In this document: positions 55,743-64,000 of the stretch, piece after piece
Layout of the letters: every line of letters starts with the position of its first letter
How positions within the stretch are numbered: position 1 is the stretch's first letter
From: CALNBC01 sp040768925
GTDB taxonomy: Bacteria > Bacillota > Clostridia > Christensenellales > CALWSW01
Direction of reading: 5' to 3'
Assembly (NCBI GenBank): GCA_040768925.1
Contig: JAXGLZ010000002.1
Span: 62,001 to 126,000, forward strand
DNA length: 64,000 nt
Notes under the pieces: generated by a model
What the model saw: only the letters and a program-made list of their open reading frames with translations
Told to the model about the DNA's origin: nothing
Databases searched by the model: none
Made by a program: the position numbers and the translations under genes

Positions 55743-56648
55743 ATGATGAAAAAAACACTGGTGCTTGTGTTGGCCGTGCTGATGCTGGCTGGCGTTCTCG
55801 GCGCATGCTCGTCAAAATCCGGGGATACCGTCGTGGTCGCGTCGAAACAGTATACGGAGAACATCCTTCTCGGCGAAGTCTATGCCCAGTTGATCGAGGC
55901 AAAGACGGATCTGAAAGTGGAGCGCAAGCTGAACCTTGGGGGCACCTCGGTCATCATGCCCGCCACGGAGTCCGGTGAGATCGACTTTTATTTTGAATAC
56001 TCCGGAACGATCTGCAGCGAAATACTGAAGATCGACACAGCGGGGGGCATAACCGCCGATTATGCCCTGCAGACAGCGACCGAGGGCATGCAGGACGACC
56101 ACAACATGACCTATTTCGACCCGGTGGGCCTGAACAATACCTACGCGGTTTTGATGCCCCGAACAACGGCGCAGGAGCTTGGGGTATCGAAGCTCAGCGA
56201 ACTGAAAAACCATGCCCCCGATCTGGCGTTCGGCGCCACGCACACGTTCTATGCCAGGATATCCGACGGCTACGATTCTTTGACGGAACTGTACGAGCTG
56301 GCGTTCAAGGAATCAAAGAAAATGGACCAGACGCTGATGTATGAAGCCACCTCCACCGGCGAGCTTGATGTTGTTATCGGGTATGCGACTGACGCCCTGC
56401 TGTTAAAGTATGACCTTGTCATCCTTGAGGATGATCTTGAGTTGTTCCCGCCTTATCACGGCGCGCCGCTGTGCCGGAACGATACGCTGGAGGAGCACCC
56501 CGAATTGAAGGAAGTATTAAACCTGCTGGCAGGGAAAATCGACAACGTGGCCATGCAGGCCTTGAACTATGAGGTGGATATCGAAAACCGGAACGTGGAG
56601 GACGTTGCCCGGGATTTCCTCATCGAACAGGGATTCATCAGCGAATAA
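55743..56648 (+). CDS. opuCC: Osmoprotectant-binding lipoprotein
   Basis: A 301-residue lipoprotein: signal peptide with lipobox LGAC near residue 22, then a periplasmic-binding type 2 fold with KQYTENILLGEVYAQLIEA and EIDFYFEYSGT, the OpuC/ProX pattern for quaternary amines. GGGAG lies eight bases before the ATG at 55743. It delivers compatible solutes to the OpuCB/CD channel. Confidence 0.93.
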   Translation: MMKKTLVLVLAVLMLAGVLGACSSKSGDTVVVASKQYTENILLGEVYAQLIEAKTDLKVERKLNLGGTSVIMPATESGEIDFYFEYSGTICSEILKIDTAGGITADYALQTATEGMQDDHNMTYFDPVGLNNTYAVLMPRTTAQELGVSKLSELKNHAPDLAFGATHTFYARISDGYDSLTELYELAFKESKKMDQTLMYEATSTGELDVVIGYATDALLLKYDLVILEDDLELFPPYHGAPLCRNDTLEEHPELKEVLNLLAGKIDNVAMQALNYEVDIENRNVEDVARDFLIEQGFISE

Positions 56649-56741
56649 CCGGTTCAAAAAGCTGGCAGGGGAAGGGAAAACGCCAGCGCGGGGGTAATGA
56701 TGCCTTGCGCCATGTGGCGCGGTGTTTGATTCAAAACAGGG

Positions 56742-56780
56742 AAAGGGATGCGTCTTGACAGCGGATGCATCCTTTTTTGC
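56742..56780 (+). terminator. Terminator of the opuC operon
   Basis: Stem AAAGGGATGC (56742-56751) with GCATCCTTTT (56767-56776), continuing into a T-run to 56778 and TGCTTT. Confidence 0.8.
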
Positions 56781-57031
56781 TTTCTGTCTTATATTCTCAC
56801 ATCACCCACCGGTTCGCTCTCCATTCCGCTTCATAACCTCAATAAATCTTACGATATCGATTTCAATTTCCTCGCGCTTGTCGCCTGCACCGGCGATCCG
56901 TTAAACGCCTGCTCTTCGGCAAGTGTGATAAATGATCGCCGCGTCCAAGGCCAGCGGGGCGGATGGAGATTGGTTCTTGCAGGCGCCGGGGAATCCCGGT
57001 CGAATATTGACGGGGTTGACCCGTGCTGATT
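56781..57031. other. Gene-free region after the opuC terminator
   Basis: Moderately AT-rich, with no convincing gene. Short frames (for example 56722-56904) have no recognisable features. It ends at a strong terminator, so a small transcript could start here, although no clear promoter was found. Confidence 0.5.
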
Positions 57032-57063
57032 GCCCGTTGGCTTCGGCTGGCGGGCTTTTGTTT
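57032..57063 (+). terminator. Orphan intrinsic terminator with TTCG loop
   Basis: Ten-bp stem with two G-U pairs (57032-57041 with 57046-57055), TTCG tetraloop, then TTTTGTTT. It is the second + strand terminator within 300 bases, with no gene between. Confidence 0.85.
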
Positions 57064-57196
57064 ATGAAAGTTCAACATAAACTTCATTACATCTTTCATT
57101 ACATATCGCGTATGAAAATAGGTTATGAAAGTGTGATATATTTTACTTTATCAACTAAAAAGTTGGCTAAAGCCCTATTTATCTAGGAAAATAAGA
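57064..57196. other. AT-rich tract with repeated ATGAAA/TTTCAT words
   Basis: Much more AT-rich than the rest of the window. ATGAAA or its complement occurs at about 57064, 57094, 57112 and 57124, and a CAACT-AAAA-AGTTG hairpin near 57153. No gene seen. Confidence 0.5.
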
Positions 57197-57221
57197 AAAG
57201 GCCCTGATTATCAGAGCCTTT
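57197..57221 (-). terminator. Intrinsic terminator (leftward)
   Basis: An 11-bp stem (57197-57207 with 57211-57221) with a TTA loop. On the - strand it is followed by TCTTATTTTCC. It would end a leftward transcript read through from the tRNA operon. Confidence 0.65.
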
Positions 57222-57225
57222 GAAA

Positions 57226-57263
57226 TGGTGCGAATGTTCATAACGATAAACTCGGAAACCCGC
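57226..57263 (-). pseudogene. Possible degenerate tRNA remnant
   Basis: On the - strand this stretch begins GCGGG and ends CGCACCA, and, like tRNA-Leu, it directly precedes a leftward terminator. The middle is far too short for a tRNA. A 16-base word next to it also occurs inside the tRNA operon. Weak call. Confidence 0.3.
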
Positions 57264-57336
57264 ATTAAATAAGGTTTTGGCACGAGCAAGCGAATATTAC
57301 ATAGTTTTTCGGTCCATGAAAGCATGTGTAAAACAT

Positions 57337-57370
57337 GAGAAAAGGAAGACCAAATGATCTCCCTTTTCTC
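57337..57370. repeat. Long imperfect inverted repeat
   Basis: GAGAAAAGG (57337-57345) pairs with CCTTTTCTC (57362-57370), and the inner AGACCA/TGATCT continues the stem with few mismatches to a two-base loop. It lies in the gene-free region between the two leftward terminators. Role unknown. Confidence 0.6.
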
Positions 57371-57587
57371 GCGTTTAGATTATCCACGGCTTCATTTTGG
57401 TTCACATACCCCATAGTATTTCAATCCACAGCACAAAAGCTGACATTCTAAGATATGCCGGCTTCTGATTTTGTAGGCGTTCTCTAAAAAAGGATTCACT
57501 ATTGGGTAAGTGAAAGAATATCATGGTATAGAGGTAAGGGAGGGGCGAGAAATAATGATCCGAGCACCGCCGATACTTGTTGCTATT

Positions 57588-57629
57588 CTCAACAAACAAA
57601 AGGCCGCCGACAAAAGTCGACGGTCTTTT
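57588..57629 (-). terminator. Terminator of the tRNA operon
   Basis: A 14-bp stem with G-U pairs (57598-57611 with 57616-57629), AAAA loop. On the - strand TTTTGTTTGTT follows. Confidence 0.9.
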
Positions 57630-57632
57630 CAA

Positions 57633-57719
57633 TGGTGCGGGAAACAGGACTTGAACCTGCATGAAGGAACCTTCATACGGACCTGAACCGTACGCGTCTG
57701 CCAATTCCGCCATTCCCGC
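57633..57719 (-). tRNA. tRNA-Leu (CAG)
   Basis: Class II tRNA with a long variable arm (TATGAAGGTTCCTTCATG region). Acceptor GCGGGAA pairs with TTCCCGC. Anticodon loop TTCAGGT gives CAG. CCA is encoded. Confidence 0.97.
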
Positions 57720-57722
57720 ATT

Positions 57723-57807
<85 letters not shown>

Positions 57808-57838
57808 ATGTAAATTAAATAAGGTTTTGAAGGTGTGT

Positions 57839-57914
57839 TGGAGCTGGTGATGGGACTCGAACCCGCAACCTGCTGATTACAAATCAGCTGCTCTGCCAAT
57901 TGAGCTACACCAGC
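57839..57914 (-). tRNA. tRNA-Thr (TGT)
   Basis: Acceptor GCTGGTG with CACCAGC, discriminator T. Anticodon loop TTTGTAA gives TGT. CCA encoded. Confidence 0.97.
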
Positions 57915-57917
57915 GAA

Positions 57918-57993
57918 TGGTGCCTCAGAGTGGAGTCGAACCACCGACACAGGGATTTTCAGTCCCTTGCTCTACCAACTGAGCTACCGAGGC
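57918..57993 (-). tRNA. tRNA-Phe (GAA)
   Basis: Acceptor GCCTCGG with CTGAGGC (one G-U). Anticodon loop CTGAAAA gives GAA. CCA encoded. Confidence 0.97.
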
Positions 57994-58018
57994 AAGAATG
58001 ACAGAGCAAGAAGAATAA

Positions 58019-58095
58019 TGGCGACCCGGAAGGGGCTCGAACCCTCGGCCTCTAGCGTGACAGGCTAGCGCTCTAACCAACTGAGCTACCGGGCC
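58019..58095 (-). tRNA. tRNA-Asp (GTC)
   Basis: Acceptor GGCCCGG with CCGGGTC (one G-U), discriminator G. Anticodon stem CTAGC/GCTAG with loop CTGTCAC gives GTC. CCA encoded. Confidence 0.97.
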
Positions 58096-58109
58096 ATAAT
58101 AAGTGTGGA

Positions 58110-58186
58110 TGGTGGGCCTTCAGGGACTCGAACCCCGGACCGATCGGTTATGAGCCGACTGCTCTGACCAACTGAGCTAAAGGCCC
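58110..58186 (-). tRNA. tRNA with CAT anticodon (elongator Met most likely)
   Basis: Acceptor GGGCCTT with AAGGCCC. Anticodon loop CTCATAA gives CAT. CCA encoded. The G1-C72 pair excludes an initiator-type acceptor mismatch; a lysidine-modified Ile2 tRNA cannot be fully excluded. Confidence 0.9.
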
Positions 58187-58209
58187 GAACCGGGCTGGTT
58201 TTGAAAGAG

Positions 58210-58284
58210 TGGTGACCCCTAGGAGACTCGAACTCCTGTTACCGCCGTGAAAGGGCGGTGTCTTAACCGCTTGACCAAGGGGCC
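58210..58284 (-). tRNA. tRNA-Glu (TTC)
   Basis: Acceptor GGCCCCT with AGGGGTC. Anticodon stem CCGCC/GGCGG with loop CTTTCAC gives TTC. CCA encoded. Confidence 0.97.
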
Positions 58285-58303
58285 ACGATCATAAAAAAAC
58301 GCT

Positions 58304-58379
58304 TGGTCGGGGTGACAGGATTTGAACCTGCGGCCCCATGCTCCCAAAGCACGTGCGCTACCATCTGCGCCACACCCCG
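58304..58379 (-). tRNA. tRNA-Pro (TGG)
   Basis: Acceptor CGGGGTG with CACCCCG. Anticodon stem CGTGC/GCATG with loop TTTGGGA gives TGG. CCA encoded. First tRNA of the leftward operon. Confidence 0.97.
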
Positions 58380-58433
58380 GCGACGCGCCGGAACCGGCTT
58401 TGTCAAGGTACCCACCGTCCGGCGACATTTAGT

Positions 58434-58463
58434 AATATAGCATGAACGCAAACTCTCTGTCAA
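58434..58463 (-). promoter_or_regulatory. Promoter of the tRNA operon
   Basis: On the - strand: TTGACA (58458-58463), 18 bases, TATATT (58434-58439), about 55 bases before tRNA-Pro. Confidence 0.85.
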
Positions 58464-58516
58464 CCATAAATTTGGCGGAAAAAACAGTACGCAAACGGTT
58501 CGGCACACCCCCGCGG

Positions 58517-58545
58517 TTGAATAATCTGTCCCTTTATGGTACATT
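58517..58545 (+). promoter_or_regulatory. Promoter of miaB-ylbF-mutS-mutL
   Basis: TTGAAT (58517-58522), 17 bases, TACATT (58540-58545). Divergent from the tRNA promoter. Confidence 0.7.
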
Positions 58546-58578
58546 TAATTCAACACAATTTGCCCACGAGGATATTCT

Positions 58579-60024
58579 ATGAAGCAAAGAACCGACCTGA
58601 ACATTCCCAAAGAGGAAATCGCCCGGCAGAACGGCTTTATCCGGCTTTTGAAGGCGTATTCCGACGAACGGGAAAACAGCGCAGACGGGCGGCCCAAAGC
58701 GCTGATCAATACCTATGGCTGCCAGATGAACGTCCACGATTCCGAAAAGCTCAGAGGCATGCTGGATGAGGCCGGTTTTGCCGCCGCGGAATCGGATGAA
58801 GACGCGGATCTTGTCCTTTTCAACACCTGCTGCGTGCGCGATCACGCCGAAACCCGCGTTTATGGCAACGTGGGGCGCCTGGGCAAAATCAAACGCGACA
58901 AGCCGGGCCTGCTGATCGGCGTCTGCGGCTGCATGATGCAGCAGCAGGAAACCGCAAAAGCCCTTTATGCACGCTTTCCCTTTGTCGATATGGTTTTCGG
59001 GACCCACGCCCTGCATACGTTTCCCGAAATCCTGTATCACGCGATTATAGAGCGGGAACGCACCATGGACATCCGCGAGAGCGACGGCACCGTGCCGGAA
59101 CATCTGCCCATCAGGCGCGAGCCGGGCAGATCCGCTTTTGTTACGATCATGTATGGCTGCGACAACTTCTGCACCTATTGTGTTGTGCCCTATGTCCGCG
59201 GGAGGGAGCGCAGCCGACTGCCGGATAACATCATCGCCGAGGTGAAGGGTCTTGTAAAAGAGGGTTACGTCGAGGTGACCGTCCTTGGCCAAAACGTCAA
59301 TTCATATGGAAAGGACGGGGATTTCGACCTTGATTTTCCGGGTCTGCTCCGCGCCCTGAACGAAATTGAGGGCCTTCGACGCATCCGGTTCATGACCTCG
59401 CACCCCAAAGATCTTTCGGACGAGCTGATCAAAGCTCTTGCCGACTGCGAAAAGCTCTGCAAACACGTCCATCTTCCGGTTCAGTCCGGCAGCGACGCAA
59501 TATTAAAGAAAATGAACCGTCGCTATACCCGCGGTGATTATTTTGCCCTCTTGGGCAAGCTTCGCGAAGCCGTGCCAGAAATCGAGATTTCGACGGATAT
59601 CATCGTCGGCTTCCCAGGCGAAACGGAAGAGGATTTTTTGGATACCCTTGATCTTGTCCAAAGGGCGGATTTTTGCGCCGCGTTCACCTTCATGTATTCC
59701 AAACGCAAGGGCACCCCGGCGGAAAAGATGGCAGGCCAGATCGACGACGAGGTCAAGCGTGAACGGCTCCTGCGCCTGAACGCCCTACAGGCGGAAAAAT
59801 GCGCCCAAAACAACAAGAAGTACATCGGCACGGCCCATACCGTGCTCGTCGAGGGGTGCGACACGAGGGACGGCTCGAACGCCTTCGGGAAGAACATGAG
59901 TTTTAAGACCATCTACTTCCCGGGCGACCCGTCCATGATCGGAACCTTAAAAAAGGTTAAAGTATTATCGGCAAAAAATAACTCCCTGATCGGGAGTATC
60001 ATTCAGGAGGATTCAGTATGGTAA
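58579..60024 (+). CDS. miaB: tRNA-2-methylthio-N6-dimethylallyladenosine synthase MiaB
   Basis: A 481-residue methylthiotransferase. The N-terminal UPF0004 domain carries three cluster Cys (NTYGCQMN, FNTCCVRD, CGCM). The radical SAM motif is CDNFCTYC, and a TRAM domain ends the protein. It adds the methylthio group to i6A37 of tRNAs; its tRNA-Phe and tRNA-Tyr substrates (U-starting codons) are encoded just upstream on the other strand. GAGGA precedes the ATG. Confidence 0.97.
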   Translation: MKQRTDLNIPKEEIARQNGFIRLLKAYSDERENSADGRPKALINTYGCQMNVHDSEKLRGMLDEAGFAAAESDEDADLVLFNTCCVRDHAETRVYGNVGRLGKIKRDKPGLLIGVCGCMMQQQETAKALYARFPFVDMVFGTHALHTFPEILYHAIIERERTMDIRESDGTVPEHLPIRREPGRSAFVTIMYGCDNFCTYCVVPYVRGRERSRLPDNIIAEVKGLVKEGYVEVTVLGQNVNSYGKDGDFDLDFPGLLRALNEIEGLRRIRFMTSHPKDLSDELIKALADCEKLCKHVHLPVQSGSDAILKKMNRRYTRGDYFALLGKLREAVPEIEISTDIIVGFPGETEEDFLDTLDLVQRADFCAAFTFMYSKRKGTPAEKMAGQIDDEVKRERLLRLNALQAEKCAQNNKKYIGTAHTVLVEGCDTRDGSNAFGKNMSFKTIYFPGDPSMIGTLKKVKVLSAKNNSLIGSIIQEDSVW

Positions 60025-60407
60025 CAGAAAAAGCGATGGAGCTTGGACAGGCTCTGGTGGACTGCGCGGAATTCAAGATCTATCAGGAAGCAAAGGCCGC
60101 TTTCGAAAACGATTTGGAAGCGGTGCGGCTTCTTACGGCATACACCGAGAAGGAAAAAGAGATCACCGACAAGATCTCTACCGTCAGCCTCGACCCGGAA
60201 CAGTTTAGGGCGCTCACCGAAGAGCTTGAGTCGCTGCGGGTGAAGGCCGCCGAAAACCTGTTGATCGGCGAGCTGACCAAAGCCCAGATCGGCTTTGATT
60301 CCGTGATGCGCATGGTGAACGACGTCATAACGACGTATATCAACCCCGACGCGAAACAGAACCCCGGCTGTTCGGGCAATTGCAGCGGATGCGCAGGCTG
60401 CCATTGA
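60018..60407 (+). CDS. YlbF/YmcA-family protein with Cys-rich tail
   Basis: A 129-residue, mostly helical Com_YlbF protein (LGQALVDCAEFKIYQEAKAAFENDLEAVRLL). The C-terminal tail NPGCSGNCSGCAGCH has four Cys, suited to bind the Fe-S cluster reported for the RicA-RicF-RicT (YmcA-YlbF-YaaT) complex that affects RNase Y and Spo0A phosphorylation in Bacillus. GAGGA precedes the ATG, which overlaps the end of miaB by 7 bases. Position between miaB and mutS is common in Bacillota. Confidence 0.9.
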   Translation: MVTEKAMELGQALVDCAEFKIYQEAKAAFENDLEAVRLLTAYTEKEKEITDKISTVSLDPEQFRALTEELESLRVKAAENLLIGELTKAQIGFDSVMRMVNDVITTYINPDAKQNPGCSGNCSGCAGCH

Positions 60408-60425
60408 GCACCTTTTGAGGATAAG

Positions 60426-63047
60426 ATGGCCATTCTTCCGGCAAGCAACGTAACGCCCATGATGCGCCAATATTTGGAGCTTAAAGAGCAAAACCCCGAT
60501 TGTTTGCTCTTTTTCCGCCTGGGCGACTTTTATGAGCTGTTTTTTGACGACGCGGTAACCGCTTCGAGGGAGCTTGAGCTCGTCTTAACGGGCCGCAGCT
60601 GCGGCATGGAGGAGCGCGCTCCAATGTGCGGCGTGCCTTTTCATGCCGTGGATTCTTACATCGACCGACTCATCGCGAAGGGGTACAAGGTCGCCATTTG
60701 CGAGCAGCTTACCGACCCGGCCCAGTCAAAGGGGCTGGTCGAACGGGGGATCATCCGGATCGTCACCCCCGGAACGGTAACGGACAGCTCCGTTCTGGAC
60801 GAAAAGACGAATAACTACGTCCTCTCGCTTTATAAAAACGGCCCGGGCAAACTGGGTTTTTCCGCGGCGGACGTTTCCACCGGCGCTTTTTCCCTGGGCG
60901 AGATCGAGGACGACGGGCAAAACACCCGCCTTTTTGAGGAGCTTTCCCGCATCCAGCCGACGGAAGTCATCGTTTCGGAGGGCATCGCGGAAGACGGCAG
61001 CCTTATGAAACGGCTCAAAGGCGCTTACTATGTTTACGGCTACGCGAAATGGGCCTTTGACCCCGAAACGGCGAAGAAAAACCTGCTTTCGCATTTCAGG
61101 CTGGCGGATCTTTCCGGTTACGGCTGCGAAGGAATGACCGAGGGGATCTGCGCAGCGGGCGCGCTTTTAGCCTATCTGAACGAAACCCAAAAGAACGCCC
61201 TGGAGCACATCAACGCCATCAGCGTCTATCGAAGAAGCAGCTTCATGGTGCTGGACGAGGCGACGCGGAGAAATCTTGAGCTTACGAAGCCCATCCGGGA
61301 AGGGCGCTCGGCAAAAAAAACAACCCTTTTGGGCCTGCTGGACCGGACAAAGACCGCCATGGGCGGAAGGATGCTGCGCGGCTGGGTCAACCAGCCGCTT
61401 ACGGATAAGCGGGCGATCAACGCCCGGCTGGATGCCGTGGCCGCTTTTGCCGAGGATATGATCCTAAGAGCCGCGATAGGCGACGCGCTGGACAAAGTGT
61501 ATGACCTTGAGCGCCTGTGTTCCCGCCTTTCCTACGGCACGCTGAACGCCAGGGACGCGCTTTCCCTCAAGCATTCCCTGTCGGTGATACCCTCCATAAA
61601 AAACGACGTTCTCGCGGCCGGGCACCCGGCCCTCTCCGCCTTTGCGGAAAAGCTGGACCCCCTGACCGGGCTGCACGCCATCCTAGAGAACGCCGTTGCG
61701 GAAGACCCGCCCGCGGTCATCACCGAAGGCGGCATCATCAAAGAGGGCTACAACGGGCAGATCGACGAGCTTCGCCAGGCCTCCACAGAGGGCAAGGACT
61801 GGCTGAACAAGCTGGAAGAGGCGGAGAAGGACGCGACAGGGATCAAAACCCTCAAGATCGGATTCAACAAAGTCTTTGGCTATTATATTGAAATAACCAA
61901 ATCACATTACGCCCTCGTTCCTTTGCGGTATGAACGCAAGCAGACCCTTGCGAACGCCGAGCGCTTTATCACGCCCGAGCTGAAGGAACTGGAGGAAAAA
62001 ATCCTCGGGGCCCAGGAACGCTCCGTCGCCCTGGAATACGAGGTGTTCGCGAGCCTGCGAAAGCTGCTCACGGAGCATATCGACCGCATCAAAAACAACG
62101 CCGGACTCCTCGCCGAGCTGGATTGCTACCGCTCCCTTGCGTCGGTCGCCGAAAGCTATGGATACTCCAGGCCAAAGCTGACCGCAGGCGGCAGGCTGAG
62201 CATCACGGACGGCCGCCACCCGGTTGTGGAACGCTCGATGACGGGCTTTGTTCCGAACGATACCCTGTTGGACGGCGGCGAAAACCGGGTCCTGGTCATC
62301 ACCGGGCCGAACATGGCGGGAAAAAGCACCTACATGCGCCAGGTCGCCCTGATCACGCTCATGGCGCACATCGGCTCCTTCGTTCCGGCAAAAAAGGCGG
62401 AAATCCCGCTGACGGACAGGATATTCACCCGGGTCGGCGCGTCGGACGACCTGTCCTTCGGCCAAAGCACCTTTATGGTGGAAATGAGCGAGACCGCGAA
62501 CATCCTCAACAACGCCACCGCCAAAAGCCTGCTGCTGCTGGATGAAATCGGCAGGGGCACCAGCACCTACGACGGTCTGAGTATCGCTTGGGCCGTGGTC
62601 GAATACATTTGCGATAAGGCGAAAATCGGCGCAAAAACGCTTTTTGCCACGCATTTTCACGAATTAAGCGAGCTTGAGGGCCTGCTTGACGGCGTCGTCA
62701 ATTACAGGATCACCGCGCGGGAATCGGGGGAGGATGTGATCTTCCTCAGGAAAATCGTCAGGGGCGGAACGGACAAGTCCTTCGGCATCCAGGTGGCCAG
62801 GCTGGCCGGAATACCCCAGACGGTTATTGCCCGGGCAAAGGAGATCCTGCGAAAACTGGAGGCTGCGGAGATCAACCGCAGCGTGGAGAGCAAGGAAGAA
62901 ACCGCTCCCCCCAGGAAGTACGCCGCGGTTTTGTCGGAATTGGCGGCGGTAAAGGCCGACGAACTCACCCCCTTTGAGGCGCTGGGGTTGTTATACGACC
63001 TGAGCGAAAAAGCGAGAGAAGCGCTCTGCGCCGCAAAACCGCAATGA
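60426..63047 (+). CDS. mutS: DNA mismatch repair protein MutS
   Basis: An 873-residue MutS with all domains: mismatch-contact motif FFRLGDFYELFF (Phe-x-Glu region), the connector, core and clamp regions, and the ATPase with Walker A GPNMAGKSTYMRQ, Walker B LLLDEIGRGTSTYDG, then the C-terminal dimer segment. It recognises mispairs and recruits MutL. TTGAGGAT precedes the ATG. Confidence 0.99.
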   Translation: MAILPASNVTPMMRQYLELKEQNPDCLLFFRLGDFYELFFDDAVTASRELELVLTGRSCGMEERAPMCGVPFHAVDSYIDRLIAKGYKVAICEQLTDPAQSKGLVERGIIRIVTPGTVTDSSVLDEKTNNYVLSLYKNGPGKLGFSAADVSTGAFSLGEIEDDGQNTRLFEELSRIQPTEVIVSEGIAEDGSLMKRLKGAYYVYGYAKWAFDPETAKKNLLSHFRLADLSGYGCEGMTEGICAAGALLAYLNETQKNALEHINAISVYRRSSFMVLDEATRRNLELTKPIREGRSAKKTTLLGLLDRTKTAMGGRMLRGWVNQPLTDKRAINARLDAVAAFAEDMILRAAIGDALDKVYDLERLCSRLSYGTLNARDALSLKHSLSVIPSIKNDVLAAGHPALSAFAEKLDPLTGLHAILENAVAEDPPAVITEGGIIKEGYNGQIDELRQASTEGKDWLNKLEEAEKDATGIKTLKIGFNKVFGYYIEITKSHYALVPLRYERKQTLANAERFITPELKELEEKILGAQERSVALEYEVFASLRKLLTEHIDRIKNNAGLLAELDCYRSLASVAESYGYSRPKLTAGGRLSITDGRHPVVERSMTGFVPNDTLLDGGENRVLVITGPNMAGKSTYMRQVALITLMAHIGSFVPAKKAEIPLTDRIFTRVGASDDLSFGQSTFMVEMSETANILNNATAKSLLLLDEIGRGTSTYDGLSIAWAVVEYICDKAKIGAKTLFATHFHELSELEGLLDGVVNYRITARESGEDVIFLRKIVRGGTDKSFGIQVARLAGIPQTVIARAKEILRKLEAAEINRSVESKEETAPPRKYAAVLSELAAVKADELTPFEALGLLYDLSEKAREALCAAKPQ

Positions 63048-63057
63048 GGAACCTTTT

Positions 63058-64000
63058 ATGAAAATCAACATACTGGACTCTTTCACCGCAAACCGGATCG
63101 CTGCAGGCGAGGTTGTTGAACGTCCTGTTTCCGTCGTCAAGGAGCTTGTTGAAAATTCCGTCGATGCCGGCGCGACCATGATCTCCATCGAGATCGAGGA
63201 AGGCGGCATCAAAAAAATAAGGGTTTCGGACAACGGGTCCGGAATCGAGCCCGAGGACTGCGCCCTCGCATTTGCGCGGCACGCCACCAGCAAGATCAAA
63301 ACCCCCGGCGATCTTGACGCGATCTTGACCCTGGGCTTTCGGGGAGAGGCGCTGTGCTCGATCGCCGCTGTCGCCCAGGTGGAACTTACAAGCAGGGTCA
63401 AAGGCGGGGAAGAGGGGGCCCGCGCACGCATCCATGGCGGCGAACTGTTGGAAAACGGCCCCTTCGGCTGCCCGGAAGGAACCTCCGTCCTCGTTGAGAA
63501 CCTGTTTTTCAACACGCCGGCAAGGCTGGAATTCCTCAAAACCCCGGCAAGGGAGGCGGGGGATGTGGCGGCCTATATCGCCCACGCAATCATGGGCAAT
63601 CCGGAAATCGCCTTCAGCTTTACAAGCGATGGCAAACAGATCTACAGAAGCCCCGGAAGGGGTGATCTGCTCTATACCCTTTTTACGGTTTACGGCAGGG
63701 AGATCGTAAACAAGATCGCCCATGTGGATCACGAGCTGAACGGCATACGCGTCCAGGGGTATGTGACCTATTCGGAAGCCGCGCGGAGCAACAGAAATTA
63801 TCAGTCTTTTTTTGTCAACCGGAGGTACATCCAGTCGGCGCAGCTTTCGGCTGTGCTTTCCCAGGCCTTCGGAACAAGGCTCACGGTGGGCAGATTCCCC
63901 CTTTGCGCGCTGCACATCGATCTGCCCGCCGATTCGGTTGACGTGAACATCCACCCGAACAAGCTGCAGGTCCGGTTCAGGGACAACGGCGCGGTGATCA
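63058..64000 (+). CDS. mutL: DNA mismatch repair protein MutL (3' end cut by window)
   Basis: The first 314 codons of MutL, open to the last base. GHKL ATPase motifs are clear: AGEVVERPVSVVKELVENSVDAGA (motif I), DNGSGIE (II), RHATSKI and TLGFRGEAL (III). Domain continues to the FVNRRYIQS segment. The endonuclease C-terminal domain lies outside. AGGAACC precedes the ATG; it starts 10 bases after mutS. Confidence 0.98.
   Translation, partial: MKINILDSFTANRIAAGEVVERPVSVVKELVENSVDAGATMISIEIEEGGIKKIRVSDNGSGIEPEDCALAFARHATSKIKTPGDLDAILTLGFRGEALCSIAAVAQVELTSRVKGGEEGARARIHGGELLENGPFGCPEGTSVLVENLFFNTPARLEFLKTPAREAGDVAAYIAHAIMGNPEIAFSFTSDGKQIYRSPGRGDLLYTLFTVYGREIVNKIAHVDHELNGIRVQGYVTYSEAARSNRNYQSFFVNRRYIQSAQLSAVLSQAFGTRLTVGRFPLCALHIDLPADSVDVNIHPNKLQVRFRDNGAVI

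Noticed and set aside
57226..57719. Integration (att) site at tRNA-Leu
   Set aside because: Only about nine bases of the tRNA 3' end recur, too few for a typical att repeat, and no integrase is present.

Overview
The window is a continuous GC-rich stretch of chromosome from what looks like an anaerobic, spore-forming member of the Bacillota (Clostridia). The inference rests on CIRCE-controlled groESL, rpsU-independent rplU-prp-rpmA with an L27 N-terminal extension, dnaX-ybaB-recR, miaB-ylbF-mutS-mutL, dacA-cdaR, sporulation-type genes (SpoIVFB-like M50 protease with a SpoIVFA-like partner, YtfJ, a Spo0E-like protein near a Spo0A box) and an oxygen-sensitive 2-oxoacid:ferredoxin oxidoreductase. 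Promoters are sigma-A-like and initiation codons other than ATG, especially TTG, are unusually frequent. A deep clostridial lineage is likely, but no rRNA is present and the genus cannot be named from this sequence. Both ends cut genes: htrA at the left and mutL at the right.

Bases 1-10.4 kb: 3' part of an HtrA protease, a leftward glycan set (glycosyltransferase, rfbA, rfbC), a PflA-like radical SAM protein, a dCMP deaminase, groES-groEL, and a large AMP-ligase/acyl-carrier fusion with an unusual C-terminus. Bases 10.4-23.2 kb: a sugar-binding-type lipoprotein overlapping rodA, the SpoIVFA/FB-like pair, a region of stacked hairpin repeats, the radical SAM-DUF2344-rng-rplU-prp-rpmA cluster, an OGG1-type glycosylase, a DUF554 membrane protein and guaB. 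Bases 23.2-28.7 kb run mostly leftward: a two-domain lipoprotein, recR, ybaB, dnaX, an autoregulated-looking MarR gene and a DUF3006 gene, facing a small Spo0E-like gene.

Bases 28.7-40 kb: dacA-cdaR (c-di-AMP synthesis and its regulator), an FAD protein, a P-loop ATPase, a four-gene ferredoxin-dependent 2-oxoacid oxidoreductase operon, then a leftward cassette of GT2 glycosyltransferase, HAD protein and UbiA-like membrane protein, and rightward hflX. Bases 40-52.5 kb: two small unknown genes, nth, obgE, yhbY, a nuclease-fold-like membrane protein, a nadD-yqeK fusion, rsfS, DUF2953-ytfJ, dacF, rluB-type synthase, a degenerate membrane-anchored phosphoesterase, superoxide dismutase, and a Cys-rich secreted CAP protein with a repeat linker.

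Bases 52.5-64 kb: a strong promoter followed by about 630 bases without a convincing gene, an OpuC-type osmoprotectant ABC transporter operon, an AT-rich non-coding tract, a leftward eight-tRNA operon (Pro-Glu-Met-Asp-Phe-Thr-Tyr-Leu), and miaB-ylbF-mutS-mutL. Most of the window is ordinary housekeeping content. The most interesting departures are the orphan promoter and GC-rich tract before opuC, the ligase/carrier protein ending in an isolated aminotransferase-like subdomain, the phosphoesterase pseudoenzyme, the GT2-HAD-UbiA cassette and the stacked hairpin repeats.
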